Assembly: GCA_001606155.1 (NCBI GenBank)
Contig: LODT01000034.1
Span: 783,665-847,664 of the forward strand
From: Tieghemostelium lacteum
Taxonomy: Eukaryota; Evosea; Eumycetozoa; Dictyosteliales; Raperosteliaceae
Direction of reading: 5' to 3'
Length of the DNA: 64,000 bases
In this document: one piece after another, positions 47,167 to 58,654 of the stretch
Position numbering within the stretch: position 1 is the stretch's first letter
How the letters are laid out: every line of letters starts with the position of its first letter
Translations under genes and position numbers: made by a program
Notes under the pieces: model-generated
What the model was told of the DNA's origin: nothing
Database searches by the model: none
Seen by the model: the letters and a program-made list of their open reading frames with translations, nothing else

Positions 47167-50141
47167 TTATTTCATTTGTGTTGGTTCTCTTTTTGATAAA
47201 AAGGTTTTATCTAAAAATTCAGTGGCAGCATTTGAGAGTGGTGTAGAGTTATCTTCGTATATTTGAATAAATGGTTTGTAGGAGTTGATCATTTTCTCTA
47301 GATCCTTATCTTGTTCTATGCTATTTGAGATTCTAAGTTGATCAATGACAGAATTTGGAATGTTAGTGTATACATGCAACCTCTTTCCAACCAGTACGTG
47401 GAATTGTGTATCTCTAGTTGCACGCATGATCATACTCATGGATTCAGGTGACAGGTTATTAGTAACTTTAATTAGATTCTTTAAGGTGTAAGAGACTATA
47501 TGTTCGTTATTCCCATTGTCCGATTTAAGAGGTTCCCAAAGTGTAAATAGTGCCTGAATGAGTTTTGTTCTCTTGAGTTCTATAGGTGAATAGTTCATCA
47601 TTTTATCGAGTTTGTAAAACTCTTTGGTAATCTCATGAAAGGTATCGACGTTGGTTATGGCAGGGTACATCAACTCCAGTGCCTTTACAGCCAAATCAAA
47701 TGAAAACTGGTCTTTTTGCTCCATGGTTCTAAAGTAATTGTAGGCTTCTTCAGGTGGCTGATTATTCAATTTCCATTGCAACACCACATTCATAATAGGT
47801 GCAAATGCAATAGGTTTCATAGAATGTTTATGAGTGGGACCATTTTTTCGTTTTTCTTCAAAGAGATGGTTGATTATATAGTTTACCAAATTCATGACAT
47901 CTTCAGTCATTTCATGATTATTGAATACTCTATTGGCAATGGTATTGTAGCATTGAATAGGTAGGTCTTTATCCATCATCTCCAGCGCAATCTTAATGGC
48001 ATATTCAGTGTGAGACTCAGATGCCAGTTTATAAAGTAAAGTATTCCAAATGGATTTACTTCTCAATATAGTGTCTCTATCTTCTAGCATTAGATACTCT
48101 ATCATCTCATGTGACGATGACATTCGTGTATATACATTACTATTAAAAGTAACAGGTTTATACAAATCTGGTACAATTTTAATAAATTTTTTGTACAATT
48201 CTACATCTTCACCTATGTCACACATTAACCTTATCAACTGTATTCCAGGTGGGATATTCCCACTTTGGAAATAGTTACTCTTCAACCAGTTCATTAATTT
48301 TCCATGAATTAGGAGATTTTGAGTTTTGGTAATGTCATGTAAAATGTTTTGGTGGGGTTCAGTTTCCAAGGAAAGTTTGTTGGCTTGGTCGACTTCAGAT
48401 TCAGAGTCTTTAGGTAGAACAATAGAGATGGGATTGAATGTGAACTCTGTTAGAAAGTTCTCAATCTGAGAGAATATCTGACCAATGTCAATGGGGTGGT
48501 CGATATAGGTTTTCATCCTCTCCTCTACCTCTACTATTGTATCGTAGTACTTGGTAGTCCATATAGTCTTACAACCGGCATTGTCAAATACCTTAGGATC
48601 GCTATCCAATCTATTGATGTGATACTGCATAAAGAATGTAACTGCATCTCTTGATGGTGGTAACCCATAATGAACAGTTCTCTTGCAATGCCATTCCAGA
48701 GCCTTTTCATAATGGTTATAAATGAGAAAACAACGTATGGCTGTATCTATAATCTCCTGTTGCACTCGTTTACTTTGACCATACAACTGTTTCTCAAGTT
48801 CCTTATAGATATTACCATGCTCTTTGGGAGTACTAGACTGTTGTCTCTGAACACTATTGTAAAATATCAAATATGCAATCTCTTTAGGGTCTTTTGTATT
48901 CAAAAACATAACCTCCACCATTTTTCTTAAAAACTCACCCTCGTGCATTTTAGCACACATTTGAAAGAGATTTTGGTAGATTGCAAAGTTTACATCAATG
49001 TTATCTTGTAACATCCAGTCTAGAATGGTAATGCATCTCTTTATCTTACCAGTCGGTATCAGTGACTGAATGAACTTTGCATATATATATAGACTTGGTT
49101 TACCACCTTCTTTTATATAGTGCTTGTATATACTCATTGCTTCATTGAAATTTCCATTCCAAAGATTGAATATAACAAACCCTATATGCACATTACCATT
49201 CCCCAGTCCTCTATCTTGAAGAATTTTATAAATTCTCTTGTAAACATCTACTTTTGTTGTGTTATTATCACTATTTTCGGTTCCTTGTTGAATATGTAGT
49301 TGTGTGGTATGTAGTGATTTCAAATATTCTAAAAACTGTCTGTTCTGAGGATACTCAGTAAATGTTGATAACCATTTACTAAAAAACTCTATAGATTCTT
49401 CAATACCTTTAAATTTCAACAAAGAAATCAAAATGGAATGAAATATATAGTAACTTTCAATACTAGTTGAATCTGGTACATATTTAGTGAAAATAGATAT
49501 TGCCTTATCAATATCATCAACCTCAATAAAGAGATTAATCAATGTAGTTGAAGACTTTAATAACTTGTTATTCTGTACATCCACAACTGTATTATTCTCC
49601 AAATGTTCATAAATCTGATTTAGTAGTTGTTTTTTTTCTTCAAAATTCTTTTGTGTGGGTTCTAATGAATATAAATAATTTATAGTACCATTAATCTCTT
49701 CACTGTATATTTCCAATATACATATTAATAATCATTATCTATATAACTAAGCATTTTAATCTATATATACCTTGTTATTGAATTTTTATTCAAAGTTAAT
49801 GGTGATTTTGATTTTGTTGTTGTTGTTGTTGTTGAATAATGACATTTTGGATTGTTGATAATTGTAATACCAGAGTGAATTGAGGTGTAGATTGATTTTA
49901 TAGATGGGAATAGAGTGTCTTTGGTGGTTTTGGTATATTGAAATGTGATATTATTTATGTGATTAGAAGTTGATCTATTTGATATTATTCTATTTATAAA
50001 ATATTTTAAATTTTGAGATTTTAAAGTTAAAATTAACTTATTTGGAATGTTGATCATGGAAAACGAGTGGTTGTCTTCAATCCGAAATAAAAAATTGATT
50101 AATTTTTTTTGGTTTTTTTTATTAATTTGATGTGTTGTCAT
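47167..50141 (-). CDS. Mitochondrial pentatricopeptide-repeat (PPR-like) protein, up to 968 aa
   Basis: Exons 50141-49771 and 49702-47167 join in phase across a 69-bp intron ending ATACAG. The N-terminal about 125 residues are basic, Ser/Thr/Asn-rich and low in acidic residues, as expected of a mitochondrial presequence. The rest is a helical-repeat array with PPR-like spacing: VFHSILISLLKFKGIEESIEFF-type helix pairs, IYAKFIQSLIPTGKIKRC, IYQNLFQMCAKMHEGEF. PPR proteins bind organellar RNA, but the target is unknown. The start at 50141 lies only 13 bp from the FNIP start on the other strand. The in-frame ATG at 50057 (MINIPNKLIL) also makes a good presequence and would relieve this. Confidence 0.8.
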
Positions 50142-50154
50142 AGGAATATGACAA

Positions 50155-52939
50155 ATGGACTTTTTTAAATTCTTTCAAAAGGATAGTGAATCTTTGAAAA
50201 AGTAATTATATGATTGTTAATCTTGGTATCCACGTGGAGATATTCTAATAGTTGATCAAATTGTAGCAAAAATGAAATTAGCAATGAACAGATAAGATTC
50301 ATTATTCAGAATCAAAATTCAACAGGTGTACTCTTTGATACCTTTCATATAGACAATATGAAGAATGCAAAGAGTACTGGTTCAAAATCAGTAAATAGTA
50401 AAACACAAACACTACATGTCAACTCTACCAATGGGCCATCTACTACAGTAAATCCCAAATCAACAATAGGTGGAGGACAGAGTCCTTTGAAACAAATGGT
50501 AGTTAATAAGAATGGTAGAATTGAGATGTTGAGAGAGATGATATTTGGTACTGTTCCTATGAATGTTCAAGGTACAACAACAAAGATACATTATCTTCAT
50601 GACAGTCAACAGATATTATTAACTAAACTGTTTACTTTAAATTTTACAAAAAGATTGCAAAAACAGATAGATCTTCAGAATAGTAATTCATCGAGTGTGG
50701 AATCATCTCCTAATGGCAGTGTAAATAATTATGATAAACTAGTAAATATGCCATCACATCAGAGTAGTAATAATCTAATGGACCTTGGAAAAGAAAGTCA
50801 ATTGAATGGTTCTAAGCACAATCTCACTCATAGTGAGAATGGTAATAGCAGTAGTAGTAGTATTAGAGCACGATCATCATCTTCATCATCTTCACCTGGA
50901 ACACCAAACAGCAGTACAAACATCAATGGAAACAAGTCACCTAAAGGAGGTACCAATAACACTAGTACACTCATACCATTGTCTCAAATCAAAGTTAGTA
51001 AACTAACTGTTGCAATGTGTCTAATTTTAGGACCTTCAACAAGCAATCAACCTCAACAACAACAACAACAACAACAACAAAAGGTTACAAATGTCGATCC
51101 ATTGACATATCATACACCTACTCTTAACGAAGAGGTTAAACAACAATTATCCAAATTTCAACAATTTATCATTACACACTACCTCTTAATTGATCTAAGG
51201 ATCAAATGTATAGTCAAACTACTAAAGAATCTATTATATTCTAGATTCACACAAATTAGTAATAGCAGGTCAGGTTCATTATCAAGTTTTACAATCACCG
51301 AAGCCAATCTACTTTACACTGAAATTGAGAAATTCAGACAACACATTAAAGAACTCTATCAAGCACCAAGACTTGAAAAACCTATATGGTTAGATATCCT
51401 CACAAGTCCTAGTACCAAAAGACAAACCATTTCCATTTTCTTAAAAAACCTAAGTGAACTATTGCCAATTTATAATACTCCAAAATCGAATTTGTAAGTA
51501 TCTTTAAACTTATCATTAAATAATAATAATATTTTAATACTTTAAAACTCAAATTTTATAAAAACTACAGTTTTATATCAAATTTAATAACAAATATATT
51601 ATCAAGTAATTTAACATGGTTAAGTACAATGATTGGTACAGAACCTAATCAAATATGTTATTTATGTACATCTGAAAAGTGTAATCAGATGAACCTCTAT
51701 CAGAATCAGTTTTTATATCAGTTATCACAAATGTATGGTTACAATGGATGCTTGTCCTGTAAGAACAGGCAAGGTAACCACAAGTTATCCAAATGTCTTA
51801 TTATTTCACCAAAAGAGGAACTCAACAAAAAGTTTCTACAAATTGCTAGTTACTTTTGGAGATCCTTTGAATTGGTTGTAAATAGAAATTTTCTGAATTT
51901 TAAAACACAATTGTATCAACAAAATGACACTATTCCTGTTGACAATCAATCTTCAACATCTTCTATGTCCTCTTCACTATCATTAGTAAATTTGGAAAAT
52001 GATGTTAATCTCCTAAATTCCACTTCATCTTATTCTGATCATCAACATCTTAATAATAATAATAGTAATAATCATAGTTTAAATATAAAATTACTTAATA
52101 ATCACTATAATGAGTCTATGGATCAATCAAACTCAGCAAAGAATACAGATTATATAATTGGAAGTCAGGATCTACAGGGATTGCCTAGCTATTATTTTGA
52201 TTTAACTAGGTCGCTTATGGGTGGATACTCATTGAAATATATAAGTGACTGTTATCTATTGGGTCTACCAAATAGACAAGATCCAGAACTTATACCTAGG
52301 GTGATTGATGATCTTCGAGTTTGGCTTGACCATCACCCATTCCCTCAGGGAACTGTCCGAGAGACTCAAGCCATCATTGCAGATGTCAGTAAATGTAAAT
52401 GTGAAGTTTATGTGTGTTCTAAAGATAACATATGGAATACTAGTTCACCCTTTGTTCACAATGGACACACTTATTCAGATATCAAATTAACAATGAACCA
52501 ACATTCTGAATATATATCCAGTATACTATCATCGATTGTCTATTTCTGGACTATTGGTATGCCACCAGAGTCTTGTATGATCTATCTAGAAGACCAATTA
52601 AGAAACCTATTTAATAAGACTGTGGTATTCAATGAAACTCTAAAATATTATGCATCTGTAAATCAACCATTTCCCAGTAGTTTTAATCTCTTTCAAAATA
52701 CTACACCATCTACCAATATCCAATTACCTAGTACTGTCGTATCTCCAATTTCTACACCTAAACACTCACCAAATACCTCAATGAAATACCAAAACGAAGA
52801 AAATGGTGATATGTTCATTTTGGAAAATATTTATACATTTTTAAATAATACAACTCTCGGAGATAATAGTTTTGAAAATAGTATTAATAATATTAACATT
52901 AATAATAACAACAACAACAACAACAAAAACGATAAATAA
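50155..52939 (+). CDS. Folliculin-interacting protein (FNIP/Lst4 family), 880 aa, three exons
   Basis: FNIP with folliculin forms the DENN-type GAP for RagC/D in lysosomal TORC1 signalling. Exons 50155-50201, 50267-51493 and 51571-52939 join in phase. Exon 1/2 gives NEQIRFIIQNQN then TGVLFDTFHID, the conserved FNIP N-terminal longin start (IRLIVYQD...VLFDS). Exon 3 has NLTWLSTMIGTEPN, FLYQLSQMYGYNGCL, KKFLQIASYFWRSFEL, SLMGGYSLKYISDCYLLGLP and IIADVSKCKCEVYV, matching the middle and C-terminal FNIP DENN blocks. Asn-, Ser- and Gln-rich inserts (for example a Gln run near 51055) are dictyostelid decoration. It is head-to-head with the PPR gene. Confidence 0.87.
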
Positions 52940-53203
52940 TAAATTACATGTTGTAATTTTAGTAAAATTACCATAATTCTAAAATGGTATTATAATAAAA
53001 ACTAAACACCCCTATTTAAGAATTTTCTTTCAGATAAAATATCTATATTTTTTTCTTCTTTTATTTTAACTATTATATTTGACATTTACTTAAATAATAT
53101 GTCTTTAGAATGTTTGATTAATTGTTCTTTGAAAAAAGAAAAGAAGGTAACATAATCTTGTTTTTAATTATAGTTTAGGATGGCGAATAGGAACTATCTG
53201 TAT

Positions 53204-53428
53204 CTATGGTTCACCAAATAATGTTTTTGAAATGGATTTAAAACTAAAAGTATCTTTGTTTGTTGATATAGATTGATTGCATTTGTTGTCATTTGATGGT
53301 TTTACTACGGAATTTGTTTTAGTTTGTGGATGTTTAAAATATTGTAGAGAGCTTTTAAAAAAATGTTCCATTGCTGGAAACAACAGAGGACCTAAAGTAT
53401 CCTCAGCAAATTCACTTGAGCTTGACAT
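53204..53428 (-). CDS. Small hypothetical protein, 74 aa
   Basis: ATG at 53428 with a normal A-rich context. The frame is open to TAA at 53204 with typical dictyostelid codon use. The N-terminal half (EFAEDTLGPLLFPAMEHFF) looks like an amphipathic helix and the rest is Ser/Lys/Asn-rich. No signal peptide, membrane helix or known motif. The length and isolation make chance possible, but the composition favours a real gene. Confidence 0.5.
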   Translation of the reverse strand: MSSSSEFAEDTLGPLLFPAMEHFFKSSLQYFKHPQTKTNSVVKPSNDNKCNQSISTNKDTFSFKSISKTLFGEP

Positions 53429-54111
53429 TATTATTGGATTTTTATAAATGTATTTTCGAAAATAGATGTATTAATGAGTCTATTTGAATTCTAGTATTAA
53501 AAAAAAAATTATAATAAGTTGTTGATAAAAATACAACTCGGTTATGTTGTATTATAGAATTAATTTATATATATATATATAAAATTTTAAATAAAAATAT
53601 TTTTAATGGTTATTTAAATTTGAATTCAACAGTTAAAAAACAATATTCTTTGTATTTTGATTGCTATTTATTGAGATCCAATAATTGTACAGTGTAGTGT
53701 TAATTGATAATATAAAAAAAAAAAAAAAAAAAAAAATTTTTTTATTTATAGTTGTTTTTGAAATGACTTTAGGTTATTTAAATTTCCTTTTAGGGACATA
53801 GAACATAGATGCCCAAAATAATGTAAATACCGGTTACTTGGAATTTCTGTTTTTTTAGAATCTTAGTTTAACTAAAATTAAATATACAAAAATAGAATTT
53901 AATGGTTCCGGATTGCTCTATTCTTTTTAATATTCATATAATTAGATTCAAAATCAATGAAATAAATTATATTTAAATTAATTCTTAAAATTTTATCAAA
54001 TTAAATATGATTTTCAATACTTTTATTTCAAAAAATTTTTTATATTATTTGTCAAACTCAAAACAATGTCAACTATCGAAGCTTTTAGAATTCAAAAAAT
54101 TAATTGAAGAT
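53429..54111. other. AT-rich spacer with a long A/T homopolymer
   Basis: No gene is seen in the first 570 bp. An A23 run joined to T7 lies at 53714-53743. An open stretch from an ATG at 54007 (reading MIFNTFISKNFLYYL) continues to a GTATGG donor and could be an alternative first exon of the FAM98 gene. See that entry. Confidence 0.4.
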
Positions 54112-55221
54112 GTTAAATATACAAGGTATGGGTTATGAAAATGAAATTGGACCAAATAGAGAAATTTTGTTAACATGATTTTTTTATTTGGTGTTTCTTT
54201 ATGCAGAATTGAATGTGATTGGATAAATGATCAAACTGAGGCATCATTCAAATCAATGATTGAAAAGGGAGAGAATGATTTCTTGTATTTAGAGTTAGTT
54301 TGGGCTATAGGAAAAGAGTTATCAAATTATGTAAATGATATTCAATGGCCACAGACTTGTGATAAGAAAGAGTCTAAACAATTATTAGAATCATTTCAAG
54401 TACTGTTGAAACAGTGTGATTTGATTTCAGCATCACTTTTAGCCAATCAAAATACATTTGAAAATAGATTAACAATTTTAGAGTCACTATTCTTGCAATT
54501 GCAATTGTTACAATTGGATTTGTTTAATGATGAAGTCGAACAAGAGGAAGATGATAGCAAACGAGATGGAAATGAAGAGGCAGATATAGAGATGAAAGAT
54601 GTAAATGATCAACAGATTATGGAAGAGGAAGAGATTGTAAACTCAATTTCAGTACTCTCAGAGATTTTCTCTGTGGAATTTCAGAATATAAGTAATCTAG
54701 CAACTACACTTCAAGATATTTATCTAAAGATAAAAGAGACATTGGTGCAACTTCCAGAAGATTATATAAGTGAACCTTTCTTTAAAAATACTGTATTCTC
54801 AGACTCTGAGAAAAAAGAGATTCAAGAACTCTCTGAACAACTTTACAATGACTATCGTATGAGATTTGATGTTCTCATCAAGAGAATGAACGTAACTGTT
54901 GATTCTCTACTATGGTCTGAGAGAGTAGAAGGTAAAGTTGAAGACATTAAGAGATCTGTTAAATATCTAAAATCTAGTTTCCCATCTATAACTCAGTATA
55001 CATTCCTCGACTTGATATCAGTGCATAGAGATATATTAAAAATCATTAAAACATCCTCACAATCCAATGCAACTAAACTCACCAACAGTGTCATTATAGG
55101 AAAGGTTCCAGACAGAGGTGGACGTCCAGGTGACAGAAAAGCTGCCATGCCCTCTTTCCAAAAAAGAGTAGAGTACAGTAACCAACACCAACATAATAAA
55201 AAAGGAAAAAGAAACAAATAA
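54112..55221 (+). CDS. FAM98 family protein, 5' end uncertain
   Basis: FAM98 proteins belong to the tRNA-ligase-associated (RTCB/DDX1) and RNA-binding complexes in animals. The main exon 54207-55221 carries family blocks: FLYLELVWAIGKELSNYV, QCDLISASLLANQNTFENRL, LPEDYISEPFFKNTVF, LYNDYRMRFDVLIKRMNVTV, DSLLWSER, VHRDILKIIKTSSQS and IGKVPDRGGRPGD (the FAM98 hallmark). Two upstream exons are phase-compatible. One is ATG 54112 (MLNIQGMGYENEIGP, which looks like the FAM98 LGYxGP start) with an unusually short 38-bp intron. The other is ATG 54007 with a GTATGG donor. I prefer 54112 on sequence grounds. Ends in a basic Gln/His/Lys tail. Confidence 0.85.
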
Positions 55222-55478
55222 AAAAAATCCTGAAAATACAATAAAAACACTGTGTGAGATACAATTTCATACTAAAACGCCTCAAAATGTGTTTCTGACA
55301 ATGTTTTGTGATATTTCAAACAAAAAAGTTTTAATGATAAAACTTGTAAATTCATTGAAAATTTTAAATAAAAATTATAATCACACAACCTTTTTTTGAT
55401 TTGGCTTAAAAATTCAAATTTTTTACAAAAAACAAAAATAAATTGTTTCTACTACCATTGAGACCTTATTATTGAGTA

Positions 55479-58199
55479 ATGTCAACTGAGCCCACTAAAT
55501 TTGGAGGTGTTCCACTCCCATTTTTTAAGACTCAGTCAAAAGGTGGAACTATTCTTAAACCTATACCATCTTCAACCACACCAGATACAGATAAAAAACA
55601 ATCTAATACAACAACGACACATCAACAAGCACAATCACCATCAGATGATCCCAATTCGAATCAAGAGGAATTAAAAAAGAGTAAGATATTTATTTATCAA
55701 ATATTATTACATAACAGTAAAGTGTGTTGACTAACAAGTGTGTTTGATTGCCTTTATCCATTAGAAAGAAAGTTCTCTATAAAAACATTAAAAAGGGATA
55801 GTAGTTCTAAAAAAGAACAAAGTGAATTTGCAATATCAGCACCAGTATTTAAATCATCAACATCATTACAAATTCAAGATGGTGAAATTATATCTAATCA
55901 TATTAATCATGAAGGCGAACAAACACCACTGTCACCTCCTCAGCAAAATTTAACACACCTAGCAAAAATAGCTTTAGGCAATTCACCTCCTTTGTTAAAT
56001 GTAAATGGTACCCAAACCCATAATAATAATAATAATAATAATAATAATCATAATAATTTAATTAAACCTACTTCACCACCTAGTAGTAACCCAATTACAC
56101 CAGAAAGAATTTCACCTAGACCACCAGTACCTAAAAAAACATATGAAAGTTCTTCTATTAATAATAGTCCAAATCAAAGTACAGCAACTTCTCCAACAAT
56201 AACAACTAATCAAAAACCACCTATTCAAAAACCTCCAGTACCAAAGAAAACTTATGATACATCTAGTATTAATAACACACAAAATGATAATCAAACAACA
56301 GTATTTAAAGGTAGAGAAAGGTCACAGTCAACACCTAATAAAGTTGAACAAACGCATACTAATAGTAGTGGGGTAACATCACCACCTGTACCTGCAAGAT
56401 TAAGTCTAAAAACACAACCAGTTAGTAATAGTCATACTAATAGTAGCGGTATGACATCACCACCTATAATACCACCTAGAAATAGATCACCTAGTACCTC
56501 AAATAGTAATATACCAACTTATAATAATCATAATAGTAATAATAGTTATAATAATACATTGGTTATCTCTCCAATGAATCTAACACCATCACCATCAAAT
56601 ACATCACCATCGAATATATCACCACCATTGAGATCATTTCAAACTAAGCATTCAGCTTCATCTGTACCTATAGTAAACCAAACTGATGATGACAGTAACA
56701 ATACTTTAAATAATAGTAATGAAAGTAATAGTAGTGATCAAAGAAAGAAAACAATGAGAATGCAATTGTTGACTAGAAAATCTGCAACTTTTAATCTATC
56801 TTCTGATACTGTAAATGTTGATGAAGATGAAGATACTTATAGTCAGGATTTAGACGATGATAGCTCCAATACAACAACATCATCATCGAATAATGATGGT
56901 AGTAATATGGAATTGGTGGATGTTGTAGAACAGGATTTGGATAGTTCAAATAATTCAGCTGGATCAGGTCACAACACTATTGGAAAGAAAAAAAGTTTTT
57001 TTGGTGGTAATAATAAATCTAAAGAGACATTGGACCAGATTCGAGAGATGGTAGATAGATTATCTGTGGATGTAAAAATTGAGTCACGTAGATCACAACT
57101 ACCGAAATTTGATCAAATCAAACAGATTTCCAATAGAGTCATTGTAGAGATTATAGAAACTGAAGCTGATTATTTAGAGGATCTTGAAATAATCATTTCA
57201 CTCTACCAATCTGCCATGAACAGTGAAATCATTAAAAGTAACACCAAAGTAACTGATACAGAGGTACAAACAGTATTCTCAAATGTACAAGACATCTATA
57301 ACCTAAATGACAGATTTTATCAAATGCTTCTTCAAATTATTCCAGAAATTCAAAAAGACCAAGACTATCCAAATATAGAAGATATATTTTTTAGAAATGC
57401 CAATGACTTTCAATTGTATTCCATCTATCTTTCTAACCAGGAGTCGTCCATTAAGTTACTGAAACAATGGGAAAATAACAGTTTAGTTAATAATTGTCTT
57501 CAAATGATTAAATTATTACCATCTTCCAAAAATCTTGGAATATCCAGCTATTTAATTAAACCAGTACAAAGACTATGTAAATATCCACTCTTACTAAGAG
57601 AACTTAAAAAATCAGTACCAGAAGAGAATCCACATCATAGAGCCTATGAAAGATCTGCTAAACTAATGGAATCAATTGTCTCTGCAATCAATGGTAAAAT
57701 TGCAATGGAAGAGAAAATCAATTCTCTCATTCAAACTATGGGTAAAGAATATGAAAATATTTTAATTTCCAAAATATTGATAAAGTAAGTTAATAGACCT
57801 ATTCATTTCTATAAACAAAAAAAACATATTAAATATTTTCTAACACATAAATTAAAAATATATAGGGAAGGTAAAATGAAAGTATTAAATGAAGAAACTA
57901 ATAATATAAAGGAAATAATGGCATATCTATTGGAAGATAAATTGATATTCCATTCCAAAGGTAAATTTAAAAAGAAAGTAATTGTATTATATTTTGAAAA
58001 GATATTAAATATTCAAAATAAGGAGAATCTAGTACAAAATGGTATAGATATCACTTATATGGTAGGTGAAATTGAACAAGCTTTTAAATTAATATTGTCT
58101 TGTGAATCATATTCATCAAAACTCTTGTGGATACAAGAGATTGAAGATAGTATACATGCTGATAAAATTCGTAAAGGTAAATTTACGAGTAGTTATTAA
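55479..58199 (+). CDS. RhoGEF (DH-PH) protein with proline-rich N-terminus, 851 aa, three exons
   Basis: Guanine-nucleotide exchange factor for Rho/Rac GTPases. Exons 55479-55680, 55765-57784 and 57866-58199 join in phase. Residues about 1-500 are low-complexity Ser/Asn/Pro with four SH3-ligand-like motifs: RPPVPKKTYESS, KPPVPKKTYDTS, SPPVPARLSL and SPPIIPPRNRS. The first two are near-duplicates. A DH domain follows (about 518-712): RVIVEIIETEADYLEDLEII (CR1), NVQDIYNLNDRF, and LGISSYLIKPVQRLCKYPLL then RELKKS (CR3). The PH domain is at about 745-851 (MKVLNEETNNIKEIMAYLLE, LIFHSKG, ILNIQNK, SYSSKLLWIQEIE). Presumably recruited by SH3 partners to the actin cortex. Confidence 0.92.
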
Positions 58200-58304
58200 A
58201 ATTAGTGGCAAATTAATGTACATATATATTTATAATAAATCTAAAATAACTTACAAAAAAAAAAACCAATAAGATTTATTTATTTATCATTATTTTTAAT
58301 ATCA

Positions 58305-58413
58305 TCAATATATAAACTGTGCAGTTAGAGCTACAGCAAAAACTGTAAACAATAAAACCAAAATCTTCGATTTAATACTAGAGTAATCTTGTTGTGATTG
58401 TTTTTCAAAATTT
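58305..58413 (-). CDS. Possible last exon of a small tail-anchored membrane protein
   Basis: After a TAATTAG acceptor at 58414, 35 codons read NFEKQSQQDYSSIKSKIL then a hydrophobic helix (VLLFTVFAVALTAQFIY) and stop at 58305. Such a Gln/Ser head plus one C-terminal helix is typical of small ER or mitochondrial membrane proteins. I could not find a convincing first exon in the 240 bp upstream. The remainder of 58200-58654 is AT-rich with nothing else to report. Confidence 0.3.
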
Positions 58414-58654
58414 CTAATTAGATATATAAAGCCAAAGCATTTCCAATTAAAATTGCAAATTATGATAAAAATACATAAAAACTATAGTCATCCAAATATT
58501 TGTTGAAAAAATCTTAATGCGAATCTGGGGAAACAGAAAAAAACAATTTTGGTGTGGGGGTTAAAATGATTAGAAAATTGATTGAAGATTTGACTTGGTG
58601 AAATTTGTGGTTATTTTTATATTACATTTGAGATTTTTTGATATGACATCGATA

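Noticed and set aside
53714-53743. A23/T7 homopolymer as a possible element end (poly-A tail of a retroelement)
   Set aside because: No coding or repeat sequence of a LINE or SINE precedes it, and such runs are common in dictyostelid spacers.
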